Shown here: positions 56,201-64,000 of the stretch, in pieces | How the letters are laid out: every line of letters starts with the position of its first letter | How positions within the stretch are numbered: position 1 is the first letter of the stretch | Source of the DNA: Hemileia vastatrix | Taxonomy: Eukaryota > Basidiomycota > Pucciniomycetes > Pucciniales > Zaghouaniaceae | NCBI GenBank assembly: GCA_030280995.1 | Contig: JASXTE010000002.1 | Coordinates: forward strand, 11,174,683 to 11,238,682 | DNA: 64,000 bases | Direction of reading: 5' to 3' | Position numbers and translations under genes: made by a program | The notes under the pieces: model-generated | The model's database searches: none | Seen by the model: only the letters and a program-made list of their open reading frames with translations | What the model was told of the DNA's origin: nothing

Positions 56201-59200
56201 AGATCTACAAAGGAAATGCATGCCCTTATGTCTGAAATTGACAATGCCTCTTTTGGAGAACAACTTTCTGGTGAGGATAAAGATTCCATCATTAACTTGA
56301 TAAAATCTTTTCCTATGGCCTTTGCTCATGGGTCACATGAACTGGGATTAGTTAAAGAGGAAATGAAACTTTCATTGTCTTGCCCATTAACTGATATACC
56401 ACCTAGTTTAAAGAAGAAGCCTTATCCTGCTTCTCCCACAAAGAGAAAAGATATTGAAGATAATATCTCTACCCTTTTAAAAATGAATATTATTGAAAAG
56501 GTAGTTGAAACACCTAAATATTGTGTTATCTCACCTGTCCTAATTTCTTATGAGAAAGATAAAGCCAGGTTATGTGGTGATTATAGAGCACTAAATACTT
56601 ATACTGTTGATGATATCTATCCTTTACCTAGAATCAGCTCTATACATGCTACTTTACAGGGTGCTAAATATATCAGCTGTTTGGATGGTAATAAGGGATA
56701 TCACCAGGTACCTGTTGAGAAAAATTCTCAGAACTTTCTGATGATTGCCACTCATATGGGTATTTATAAGTATATTAGGATGCCATTTGGCCCTAAAAAT
56801 GCCCCTTCTGTTTTCCAAAAAGTAATGGATAACACATTCCATCAAGAGATAATTGAAGGTTGGCTGATGGTTTATATTGATGATATCATTATATTCTCAA
56901 AAACATTTGAGGACCATCTTAAACACCTGTGTAAAGTATTCCAGAAAATGGACGAAATAAATATGACACTTGCTTTGAAGAAATGTAAATTTGGTTTCCA
57001 TTCTTTAAAAGTTCTTGGTCATGTTGTTTCAGGCTTACAGATATGTGTTGACCAGAACAAAGTGGCAGCCATACAACAGGTGAAAGCTCCTACAACAGTA
57101 AGAGAGCTCCAAAGTTTTTTGGGAATGTGTGGATACTATAGACAGTATATTAAAAATTACCAAGTCATAGCTTTACCCCTTACCCAATTAACTAGAAAGG
57201 ATGTTGCTTTTGTCTGGAATAGTGAAAGACAAAGAGCCTTTGACACTATGAAACACTGTTTGATGTCAGCACCAATTCTTGCTTTACCTGACTTTGATCA
57301 ACCATTTGTTTTGTACACTGATGCCAGTTTCATTGGTCTTGGTGCTGCCCTCCATCAAAAACAAGTGATAAATGATAAAGTTTCAGAAGTAGTAATTTGT
57401 TATATTTCAAGAACCTTGAGAAATAGTGAATTGAAATATGGTGCTACTCAATTAGAGTGTTTAGCTGTAGTATGGGCTCTAGAAAAGCTTCATTATTACC
57501 TAGATGACCAGAAATTTGAACTTGTCACTGACTGCAGTGCAGTTAAATCCCTTTTAAACTTGAAAACACCTAATAGACATATGTTTAGATGGCAGCTGGC
57601 TGTTCAAGAGTACAGAGGGAGAATGACAATTATTCACAGAGCTGGTATTGGTCACTCAAATGTGGATATGTTATCAAGGTTACCCTTACCAAATGATGAC
57701 TCAAATCCTGCATATGATCCTGAGGATGAAATTATCCATATCCATGGGATATATGTGGTTGATATGGAGGAAGAGCTATTACAGCTTATTCTGGAATCAT
57801 ATGATAAGGACACTGACTTGAAAAAGTTATGCACCATATTAAATGATCCAAAGAATGCTTCAATACAAGCATTAATTAAAACCCTTCCACCAAAGTACCA
57901 AAAAGGTTTGGAAAAAGGAAAATTTTCAATTGATGAAGGATATCTATATTATAGAAGAAAGTTGAGTAATGTTATTGTTATTCCTCCTTCTATGAAAGAA
58001 ATCATCTTGAAAATTTGTCATGATGACATATTAGCTGGACATTTTGATCTTGACAAAACAATGATCAGAATTAAGAACACTGCTTGGTGGGCTAATATGT
58101 CTGAAGACACAAAATTATATGTTGAATCCTGTGATTCATGCCAAAAATCAAAAAGATTAACTGGTAAAAGAGCAGGATTAATGCAACATATTGAACCTCC
58201 TGATGCCCCATGGCAAATAATAAACATGGATTTTGTAACAGGATTACCTATTGCTGGTAAAGACAGTTATAACTCTTGTTGGGTTATTGTGGACAGATTC
58301 ACAAAAATGTGTAAATTTATCCCTACCCACAAGGATGTTTCCACTAAAGAATTAGCTTTCTTATGGTGGTCTCATATGTTTAATACTGCTGGTTTTCCTA
58401 AAGCCATAATCTCTGACAGAGACCCTAAATTTACTTCTGAATTTTGGATGTCTCTGATGGATGTTTGTGGTTGTGATCTGAAACTTTCTACTGCCCATCA
58501 CCCTCAGACTGATGGTTTAGCTGAAAGAATGATTCAGACTTTAGAGGACATGATAAGAAGATATTGTGCCTTTGGCCTTGAGTATAAAGATAATGACAGA
58601 TTCACTCATGATTGGGTTACCTTACTTCCTGGGTTAGAATTTGCTTATAATAGCACTGTTCATTCTGTTACTCAAAGGAAGCCTTTTGAGCTCTGGCTTG
58701 GATATGTTCCTAATACTCCTGCCCAAATTCTCAATAACAAAATACCTAAATTGGATATACATCCTGGTGTAAAATCTTTTCTTCAAATGCAACAACTATG
58801 CAGAAATCATGCTCAAAAATGTATTGAAAAATCATTTGAATATGAGAAGAAAAGATGGGACAAATCCCATAAAGAATACACTTTTAAAAAGGGTGATGAA
58901 GTGTTGATTTCTACAGTCCACTTCAACTTACAAGGTAATAACAAATTAAAAGATCCATTTGTTGGTCCTTTTGTTGTCAGAAGAATGATTGGAGATAATG
59001 CAGTTGAAGTTATTCTGTATTCCCCATATGACAGAAAACATCCTGTTTTTCCAATATCTCTTTTGAAACCTTACACATCCAATAGTGATTTATTTCCAAT
59101 AAGGAGGGGTAGACCAAAGAAAAACCCAAATGAAATCACTGAGACAGCAGAAATTGAAAAAATATTAAATGACAGAATAGTCACTGCTGAGAAAGGTACA

Positions 59201-59314
59201 GAATACTTATTGAGATTCAAGAATAAAACATCTGAATATGATTCTTGGATACCAGGGAAGGAGATATCTAATCTTCCTACTCTACTAAAAAAGTATAAGA
59301 AGAAAAAATCATAG
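53291..59314 (+). CDS. E2 Gag-Pol polyprotein (gag-PR-RT-RH-IN-chromodomain)
   Basis: 2007 residues in one frame, start ATG 53291. Gag: low-complexity basic N-terminus to about residue 250, then helical segments to about 530 and a capsid-like region. Zinc knuckle C729, C732, H740, C742 (CFKCNKPWQKGHVC). Protease D839 in LDSGAGGSV. RT Y1195-I-D-D. RNase H D1344 (YTDASFIGLG). Integrase zinc region H1577, H1584, C1614, C1617; core D1647, D1709, E1745 with the DD35E spacing. A GPF-type module (VGPFVVRRM) and a C-terminal chromodomain (about 1952-2003; KILNDRI, YLLRFKNK, SWIPGKEI) complete it. No frameshift or stop separates gag from pol. The chromodomain probably directs integration to marked chromatin (family knowledge). 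The first 230 residues overlap another ORF. Confidence 0.96.
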   Translation: MTDQSGFTAREEELDLIDYDEPTSVSSPLTRRISQTNKSLPQTGCGNGRSRNPSGQYSGSETQDKPTRRASKRLQNKKDAVVPADKESVNPHKGVKDRQLKTKGKGRCLGRMGEKKKYFSPREKETSSSQGSTTIGSPIPRDGRSVQVAVGLAQHTVGLLSSKSASITSGRSIKAHPGKPHSSPPLSRRQKKKEAQYGDTQQTLVRPSIDSQVPFLVADSVPSGKSGRQDETLRPIEAGNSRQLSHVSNPLLLIATSMINPDMAVIDETLDPEFYESLESYSVSLLRNTPDVARINDEHLRDIIAKQNHIMNNMQLTQRYNSLLTDQGYQALKSEAQRVSDELSHYKATHEKKIALWQNIKNDLSKLKDTVSACCQEVEIDKINLKRLSDQLSSFQHKNQLSFATVNESLSSLPRMKTRLTAIEETLNSLLNDQKYSDNSVKEHKVQDSQPVPVASSSKIKIDPEIPVDNTEFPSKTDDAPGSATEGLDNEISAQLEKLQLLLTQKQASTKETPSNQKNWPKLDQYPTFDGDSSSDWQQFICRIDNLKNSYKLPDEEIVSKLISLFTNVALMWYESVLLDGNDYSWEDWKKLIIAQFGGSKFRMAQQRQYEETRYSSSTDKPIEFLMKLVKILRAMDPNMEFDLWKDRILYKLPMSLRDLIVARTEFSKEPSSFINTCNEILLNNNYDARRFIPRTPLEKPSTYQQKPLEKVGKPSAPIAPKKYATNTCFKCNKPWQKGHVCDKKINLVEQTEEHADDTVALDDTSSDCASNISYESQQEILMLEEDIHYLNTIDIDNNDLSTVEDAEIIRNIEDNSIVIAPLKAPVLINGTSIEVVLDSGAGGSVVSERALASVDQDYKSKLLPIISENWRGYGSVLSPIGKYKATVFFKYNHGFVRAICDFVVMKNDNLSNWFIVGNDILTKYGIKLDPSNQCFTMGLNGKRKFKISSPKKLLKPELNTCNSVVQYKGRSTKEMHALMSEIDNASFGEQLSGEDKDSIINLIKSFPMAFAHGSHELGLVKEEMKLSLSCPLTDIPPSLKKKPYPASPTKRKDIEDNISTLLKMNIIEKVVETPKYCVISPVLISYEKDKARLCGDYRALNTYTVDDIYPLPRISSIHATLQGAKYISCLDGNKGYHQVPVEKNSQNFLMIATHMGIYKYIRMPFGPKNAPSVFQKVMDNTFHQEIIEGWLMVYIDDIIIFSKTFEDHLKHLCKVFQKMDEINMTLALKKCKFGFHSLKVLGHVVSGLQICVDQNKVAAIQQVKAPTTVRELQSFLGMCGYYRQYIKNYQVIALPLTQLTRKDVAFVWNSERQRAFDTMKHCLMSAPILALPDFDQPFVLYTDASFIGLGAALHQKQVINDKVSEVVICYISRTLRNSELKYGATQLECLAVVWALEKLHYYLDDQKFELVTDCSAVKSLLNLKTPNRHMFRWQLAVQEYRGRMTIIHRAGIGHSNVDMLSRLPLPNDDSNPAYDPEDEIIHIHGIYVVDMEEELLQLILESYDKDTDLKKLCTILNDPKNASIQALIKTLPPKYQKGLEKGKFSIDEGYLYYRRKLSNVIVIPPSMKEIILKICHDDILAGHFDLDKTMIRIKNTAWWANMSEDTKLYVESCDSCQKSKRLTGKRAGLMQHIEPPDAPWQIINMDFVTGLPIAGKDSYNSCWVIVDRFTKMCKFIPTHKDVSTKELAFLWWSHMFNTAGFPKAIISDRDPKFTSEFWMSLMDVCGCDLKLSTAHHPQTDGLAERMIQTLEDMIRRYCAFGLEYKDNDRFTHDWVTLLPGLEFAYNSTVHSVTQRKPFELWLGYVPNTPAQILNNKIPKLDIHPGVKSFLQMQQLCRNHAQKCIEKSFEYEKKRWDKSHKEYTFKKGDEVLISTVHFNLQGNNKLKDPFVGPFVVRRMIGDNAVEVILYSPYDRKHPVFPISLLKPYTSNSDLFPIRRGRPKKNPNEITETAEIEKILNDRIVTAEKGTEYLLRFKNKTSEYDSWIPGKEISNLPTLLKKYKKKKS
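53424..53990 (+). CDS. overlapping +1-frame ORF in the gag 5' region, conserved in E1
   Basis: 188 codons from ATG 53424 (a second ATG at 53430 begins MEEVEILVD), wholly inside the gag-pol ORF. The peptide looks like a real protein: NPPEELPRGFKIKKMP, a coiled-coil stretch (NLSTHIKEL...LKLKVRVDALEEWEK), a Trp-rich block (VSKWQWDWLNTQWDYL) and a Pro/Gln tail (NPTPPHPYQGG). In E1 (- strand, 37130-36600) the same frame encodes MEEVEILVD, NPPEELPKGFKIKKMP, NLSTHIKEL, VSKWKWDWLNTQWDYL and NPTPPPPYQGG. This frame resembles E1 more closely than the main frame does in the same interval. It could be an accessory protein or the older gag frame. Confidence 0.6.
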   Translation: MGMEEVEILVDNTQDQKPRTNPPEELPRGFKIKKMPLSQQIKNLSTHIKELKTDSLKLKVRVDALEEWEKRKNTSLQEKRKPLPPRDQQQLAPQSQEMVEVSKWQWDWLNTQWDYLAQNQHQLPQVGPSRPTQANPTPPHPYQGGKRRRKPNMVIPSKPWYVPLLILKCLFLWLTLFLQVNLEGKMKP

Positions 59315-59351
59315 CATTTTTTTTTATTATTTTTTTTTTAGAGTAAGGGAG

Positions 59352-60174
59352 TGTCAGCCAGGCTACTAGACTTACCCAGTGAAATAAGTAATTATTTACT
59401 GGATGAAGCCGCACCTTATCATCTTTAATTATTATTTAATTATCATTTAGTTACATTAAAATTAGTTATAAATTAACTAGTTACAGAATGTTAAAATTAA
59501 ATTAATTAATTAAATAAATAAGTAAAATTAAAATTATAATTTTGTCCCTTATATTTTTCTCTAACACCGTGCTCAATTGACAGGTTGGGAAAAATAAAAC
59601 TTTATATTTAAAAAAAATAAAATACAAAGATAAAATAAGATTTAAATATTCAAATAATATTAAATATATACAAAAAAATCAAATTTCTTATTTGGGATTG
59701 ACATTTACAGTAAATATTAAAAATATTGATGTATTTCTGACATACTCTGTAAATACATCTTTTTGACGCCTTCTTTTTGGAATAACTTTATTATTTGAAA
59801 TACTCTTTCTAGAATGTTCTTTTTCTCTCTCTTTTCCTACTGTTTTTAGAATTTGATTTCCGTGCTTTGTCTCTCCTTTGCCTCTAAAAGGCCTCTCTTT
59901 TTGTTGTCTTTTGATCATTCTATCTTACCAAACCATTTTATTACAACAATAACCAAATAAACACTTATTCTTATATTCTATATCATTAGTACTTACAATA
60001 GCGTAATTCTAATTTATAAATTATATTAATATTTTAATCCTACCTCTGTTATTGAGTAAAACATTCATCTTTGAATTAAGAAATACATACAAAGTTGTTG
60101 GAAATCCATTTAAGCCTTATAAATCCTCGTAGAACTACGTACCAAATCTTCTAGACTAAAAGTGTACCTTGACA
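59352..60174 (+). repeat. E2 3' LTR
   Basis: 823 bp, TGTCAGCC...CTTGACA, nearly identical to 51407-52230. Confidence 0.95.
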
Positions 60175-61159
60175 GTGCTCCTCTCAGTTTAGTCAGGAAG
60201 CTCAAGAGAATGGGAATTTTGGTCGTGTCTTAATCCAGAAAGAGTCATGCCTACAATCTGAGCATGTTTCATGGGGGAATGTTACTGGGTTCCAGACCTA
60301 GATGTCCCCATACTAGAGGCAAATCAAGGAAAAATAAGAGCATAGGTAGAAATTATTTTTTTTAAAAAAAGAAGGAAAAATAAAAATACTTACTGTATTG
60401 ATCTAAAGAATCAGAAGAAAGGGTATATGGACTTTTGGGGTGATAGGGGTGAGGGTGAGTGAGCTGCGGCACTGTATAATTGTGGTAGGTGGTGGTCTTG
60501 GAGCATTTACAATCATTTATTAAAAATTAAATTAGAAAATGTTGTGCAAAATTAAAAAATTAGGCTAATTGGCCTTTTTCCACAGTCATGCAAATTGGTA
60601 TTCATTTTGGCTTTGCTAATTGGCACTAAATGTGAGTTTCTGAAGCTGTGCAACATTAACTCCTTATGTCTCATGCTAGTTTGCCTACTTTCATGAAATA
60701 TCTACTCTTCATGCATATTGAATCTCATACAAAGTGTCTGAAAAAGGAGTTTGAATTACAGGGACATCCAATGAGTATGACACAAAATTGCAGAATTTTT
60801 TTTTTGCCGGCTTTGAAAACTGAGCTGTCAACTTTTCTTGACAGGCTGCATTCCAGGTTTGCAGCACCGGGGTGATTTTTGCCCATTTTTTCCCCTTTCC
60901 CTTCCTCTTCCACATCCTGGATACTAGAAATGGTAAATCACTGGTAACTTTCAATTTTCATCTTTTTTATTCTTCATCACATGTTTTTTGGGTTTTTTTC
61001 TCATCTAGCTTATCCAAATACTCTTGGTCCTGCTTCTCCTCCTCTTTGTTATGTTTTTATTTATTATACTTTTTTTTTCTTTCTAAAATTGTTTTCCTAA
61101 GCTTTCCTTTTTGCATTTGTTTCTATTTTCAATCCAAGAAACATCCTAAGTTTTCTGGA
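60175..61159. other. right flank of E2
   Basis: 60175-60310 is the remainder of the split - strand gene (see 51240-51401). Beyond it only short ORFs of doubtful value; the 81-codon - strand ORF at 60954-60709 has no recognised motif. Confidence 0.4.
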
Positions 61160-62892
61160 TTCTCCTGATACCAATTTCAATAACCTCTTTGAGGATGAGA
61201 ATTTTATATCCCCTCTTCACAATCAAAATCAAGATTTTTTTCTTTTTCTTCTGAAGATTCTATCTTGTCCCCTATGACCAGCTGCTCTCAAAATTTTCCT
61301 TCTCATTCTCTATCCCCTCTGACAAATCATACTCAAAATTCAACTCAATCTCCTTTCTTCTTCCTGAATTCTTACTTTTCTTCAAATGCTCAACAGCCTC
61401 AAGAGCAAGCATCTACTTCACATGTTCATCAGCCTAGTGAAACTTTATTTTCTCCACAAGATTGACAGGCTAGAGAGTTGTCAGTCATTACTACTGCTTC
61501 AGATTACACAAGACACTTTGCTTCAGTCAAAATTTACCTGCAATATATATTTTGGATTCCTTTGGAACAAAGCAAAGAAAATCAAGCAAATGTGCAAAAA
61601 AAAGGGATTGAAAATTATGCAGACCAAATGAATCGCTTCCACACCAATGAAATTTAATTTTGACTGGGAGGTTTCAAATAAAAATCTTTGTGACTTCAAG
61701 GAGAAAGCAATCATGACCATCTTCTTGAGCAAGAAAGAAAGGATCTCCAAATTGGTCCAAAAGGCTTGTACAGAGTCTCAAGTTGTTTGGAGGGTTACAA
61801 TACCACATAGTGGAGATTTTTCTGTTAACCTGAAAGCTGAATTAGATTTTCAAGATACTTTCAAAAGGTTCCTAGAAGTTTCTGAAGTCACCAAGAAGTC
61901 TAAAAAAGTTGTTTGTTTTATATCTGAGGTTTATCTTAAGGTAGAAGCCAATGTGAGTTTCAAATTATATATATATATATTTATATTTTGTTGATTGTTT
62001 TTTGTTCCCTTCACTATCAGACTAAAACTTATCTTGACCAAATTGTCAACTCAGGGACTAAATTAAATGAGGAGCAGCCCTCTTCAGGTGCCACATCTGT
62101 TGTGAAACACATTCAACTAGTTAGCACAATACTTTCATCAAACAGACCACAACCAGATCTTTGCAGCTCAAAAGAAGGGACTGTTTTTGTCAATCCCACA
62201 AATCCTACTCAATACATAAAGTTAGATTATGATTTGGAAGACATGTGGGCTCATGCGATAGCATTTTCATTTTTTCTAATAATTTTCATATTTATTTATT
62301 TTATTTCTTACAGGAAGAAAATCCTGATGAGGTGACATTCACCTGCCCACCAAAAACACCTGAATTCACCTATGTTCAAGGACATACTATAAGACAAAGC
62401 TCTTCCCCCTTTAAACATCACCATCACACAAGATCTAGACAAAGAAATCACAGGGAATTGAGTCCTGAAGGTGACTCTTACTCACACCATTATTCAAGGC
62501 AGGGAAGCTTCCCTTCAAATGAATCTTCAAACAATAGCTACTACAACAAAAGGAATTGCTGTTATCACAGGAGACAACAACATGCTAGATCTCCATCAGA
62601 ACAAAGTAGATCACCTGCTTGAAATTATAAATCCAGTATTCCAAGCTCCTCAAATTTGGGGTCAGATGATGACTCCACATTAGCTGACTATTTGAAATTC
62701 ACCAAAGTGAACCAAAAATGCAAGGCTCTCCAAGACAGTTTAGAAAAGTTGGGAATGGCTCACTGGACATTTTTTAAGAATTTCCCTGTTGAGGATTTGT
62801 TTGAAGCGGGTGTACCAAAAGGTGCTGCCCAAATGTTAGTCTCTAGTACAAAGAAGTACAAAGCCCATTTGTGGCAGAAATCTAAGAACTAA
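61160..62892 (+). pseudogene. multi-exon gene with SR-like and SAM-like regions, damaged
   Basis: Pieces in order: Ser/Asn-rich N-terminus (SPDTNFNNLFEDENF; SLSPLTNHTQNSTQSPFFF), a central globular segment 61647-61951 (FDWEVSNKNLCDFKEKAIMT; VVWRVTIPHSGDFSVNL), an intron starting GTGAGT at 61952 with acceptor CTATCAG before TKTYLDQIVN, another intron ending TCTTACAG before EENPDEVTF, an Arg/Ser/His-rich stretch (62390-62620), and a C-terminus resembling a SAM domain (LADYLKFTKVNQKCKAL; WTFFKNFPVEDLFEAGV; KGAAQMLVSSTKKYK), stop at 62890-62892. Lesions: in-frame TGAs at 61463-61465 and 62620-62622, and frame changes at a T-run near 61240 and near 61650. It resembles a fungal multi-copy family with a SAM-like end; function unknown. 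Confidence 0.6.
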
Positions 62893-63014
62893 TAAATTTT
62901 ATATTATTTTATTCTATGTCTTTTTCACTTCAAAAAATGTCTCTTAAACTCAAAAAAATACTTTAGCATGACTGGATACAACATAAACATATGAAATACT
63001 GATAAGATGAGATT

Positions 63015-64000
63015 TCAGGTAAGCAATGACTTAGACAAGATAAATGGACAATGGACAAGGTGGACACGGGACAAGTGAGGAGTGGACAAATTAGTGGACA
63101 AGTGGACTGAAGGAGAATTTAGGGCTTCAAAATAATTCTTGGTAGTGTCAAACGGGGTGATGATGAGATTAACAGGATGATTTCCATTCCGCTTAGTTGT
63201 CAGAATATTGGAGGGATCAATTTCTGACAAAATCTCTTTGGGTGGTTTAATGCTTTTGTCGATGTAGGTATAATTTTTAGATGAGCTTGGAGGATCAGGA
63301 AAAGGGGATGCGGAGTTCAGCTCAATATTTTCAGGTATGGGAGTGATCTGAGAGACAGGAATTTCACCCAGATTGGTTGGAACTGAGCTATCCGTGAGGA
63401 TTGTGGGTACATAATCTAGGTCGGGAAAAATGAGAGTATCAATGGGTTCACCCTTAGTTATGGTACAAGCCAGATTGAAAGTGTTAAGAAATTTGACGTT
63501 ATGAGACACTAGGATAGAATCATTAGCTGGGGAATAAATCCAAAAATTAATGTGTCCCTCACAATAGCCTAGAAATATCCCTTCTTCTCCACTGCTGTCA
63601 AACTTCCCCGATCGCTTGTGTTTTTGTTGATAATAGATGACATCTGAGCCAAAAGGGTGTATTTTGGTGGGTGGTTTAGAAGAACCTCCATGCCACAGTT
63701 CCCAAGGAGTTTGACAATTTTCGAGGGATGAGGAAGTTAAAATGTTTAGTAAATAAGTAGCAGTATTGACAGCTTCAGCCCACCAGTAAGAGTCAAGGCC
63801 AGACTCAATTAGGAGGCAGAGAGCCTTTTCAACAATTGAGTGATTCCCCCTTTTGGCTATGGGGTTTTTTTGAGGTGAATAGGGAGCAGTTTGTAAGTGA
63901 ACTATTCCTTTATCAGTTAGATGGTTCTTAAAAGCATTACTAGTGAATTCCCCACCGTTATCTGAGACAATACATTTGATGGATCGGCTTAATTTATTTT
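63015..64000 (-). mobile_element. Ty1/copia pol fragment (integrase core to pre-RT linker), continues past edge
   Basis: One - strand frame is open from the right edge to a stop at 63015 (about 328 codons). It starts in the integrase core: second Asp in CIVSDNGGEFTS, then the catalytic-Glu region reading NPIAKRGNHSIVEKA, where Lys (AAA) replaces the expected Glu. Next come YWWAEAVNTATYLLN, TPWELWHGG, HPFGSDVIYY, GIFLGYCEG and a Pro/Ser linker with PSNILTTKRNG. RT is absent, and the frame ends in low-complexity sequence. On + the DNA at 63040-63110 is a degenerate TGGACAAG repeat. Integrase cannot be active. Confidence 0.85.
63040..63110. repeat. degenerate TGGACAAG repeat
   Basis: GGACAA occurs at least five times at short, irregular spacing. 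It sits where copia similarity is lost. Confidence 0.6.

Larger units (their letters stand above)
51407..60174 (+). mobile_element. E2: complete, apparently young Ty3/gypsy chromovirus, TSD GTGCT
   Basis: 8768 bp: 5' LTR 51407-52230, leader 52231-53290, uninterrupted gag-pol ORF 53291-59314, purine tract GAGTAAGGGAG, 3' LTR 59352-60174. GTGCT flanks both sides (51402-51406, 60175-60179). By eye the LTRs differ at four substitutions and one A-run indel. All catalytic motifs are present. It is the best candidate for a recently mobile element in this window. Confidence 0.96.

Noticed and set aside
55337..58227. Minus-strand ORFs inside E2 pol
   Set aside because: Mirrored at the same place in E1 simply because the sequences are homologous; no protein-like features.

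Overview
This looks like nuclear DNA of a basidiomycete fungus, most probably a rust (Pucciniales). The pointers are short introns (about 50-75 bp) with GTAAGT-like donors and CTAAC-like branch sites, an AT-rich background, several families of LTR retrotransposon including a chromodomain Ty3/gypsy element, a fungal-type PIF/Harbinger DNA transposon, and a gene resembling the Tet-like 2OG-Fe(II) oxygenases expanded in rusts. The rust assignment is inference. There is no bacterial feature, rRNA, complete tRNA gene or CRISPR array. Nearly the whole window is transposon material of different ages. The one clearly intact host gene is a ten-exon TFIIIC subunit gene (TFC1-like) at 9933-12519.

Layout. 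1-7280: the 3' part of a dead Ty3/gypsy pol (+), then two damaged, intron-containing zinc-cluster-like genes (-). 7281-8953: a decayed Ty1/copia gag-pol fragment (-). 9933-12519: TFC1-like gene (+). 12520-21900: AT-rich DNA with two 1.13-kb solo LTRs bounded by target-site duplications, a 197-bp MITE and repeat units. 21916-44150: a decayed Ty3/gypsy element (called E3 here) split by nested insertions. A solo LTR (25532-42574, duplication GATTC/GATTT) lies in the E3 pol. A PIF/Harbinger transposon (26402-42262, duplication TAATA) lies in that LTR. An 8.5-kb gypsy element, E1 (30330-38830, - strand, duplication ATAAA), lies in the Harbinger. Removing the layers rejoins the E3 pol frame. The Harbinger carries a Myb/SANT-like gene (+), a PIF transposase (-) and, unusually, a 2OG-Fe(II) oxygenase-like gene (-) that E1 has split.

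44150-51400: low-complexity DNA, a decayed conserved gene (-), a second LTR-plus-leader copy of the E3 family, another MITE and an LTR-like fragment. 51407-60174: E2, a complete, apparently young Ty3/gypsy chromovirus with two nearly identical 823/824-bp LTRs, a perfect GTGCT duplication, an unbroken 2007-codon gag-pol ORF, a leader holding about ten copies of a CAGTTGACA...TCCTG motif, and a 188-codon ORF overlapping gag in the +1 frame. That overlapping frame is recognisably conserved in E1. E2 sits inside the remains of another - strand gene. 61160-62892: a damaged multi-exon gene with an SR-like segment and a SAM-like C-terminus (+). 63015-64000: a Ty1/copia integrase fragment running off the right edge (-).

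The coding layers do not form a pathway. They record successive insertions around one conserved gene. Best leads: the overlapping gag-region ORF, the leader motif array, and the Harbinger element carrying an oxygenase-like gene.
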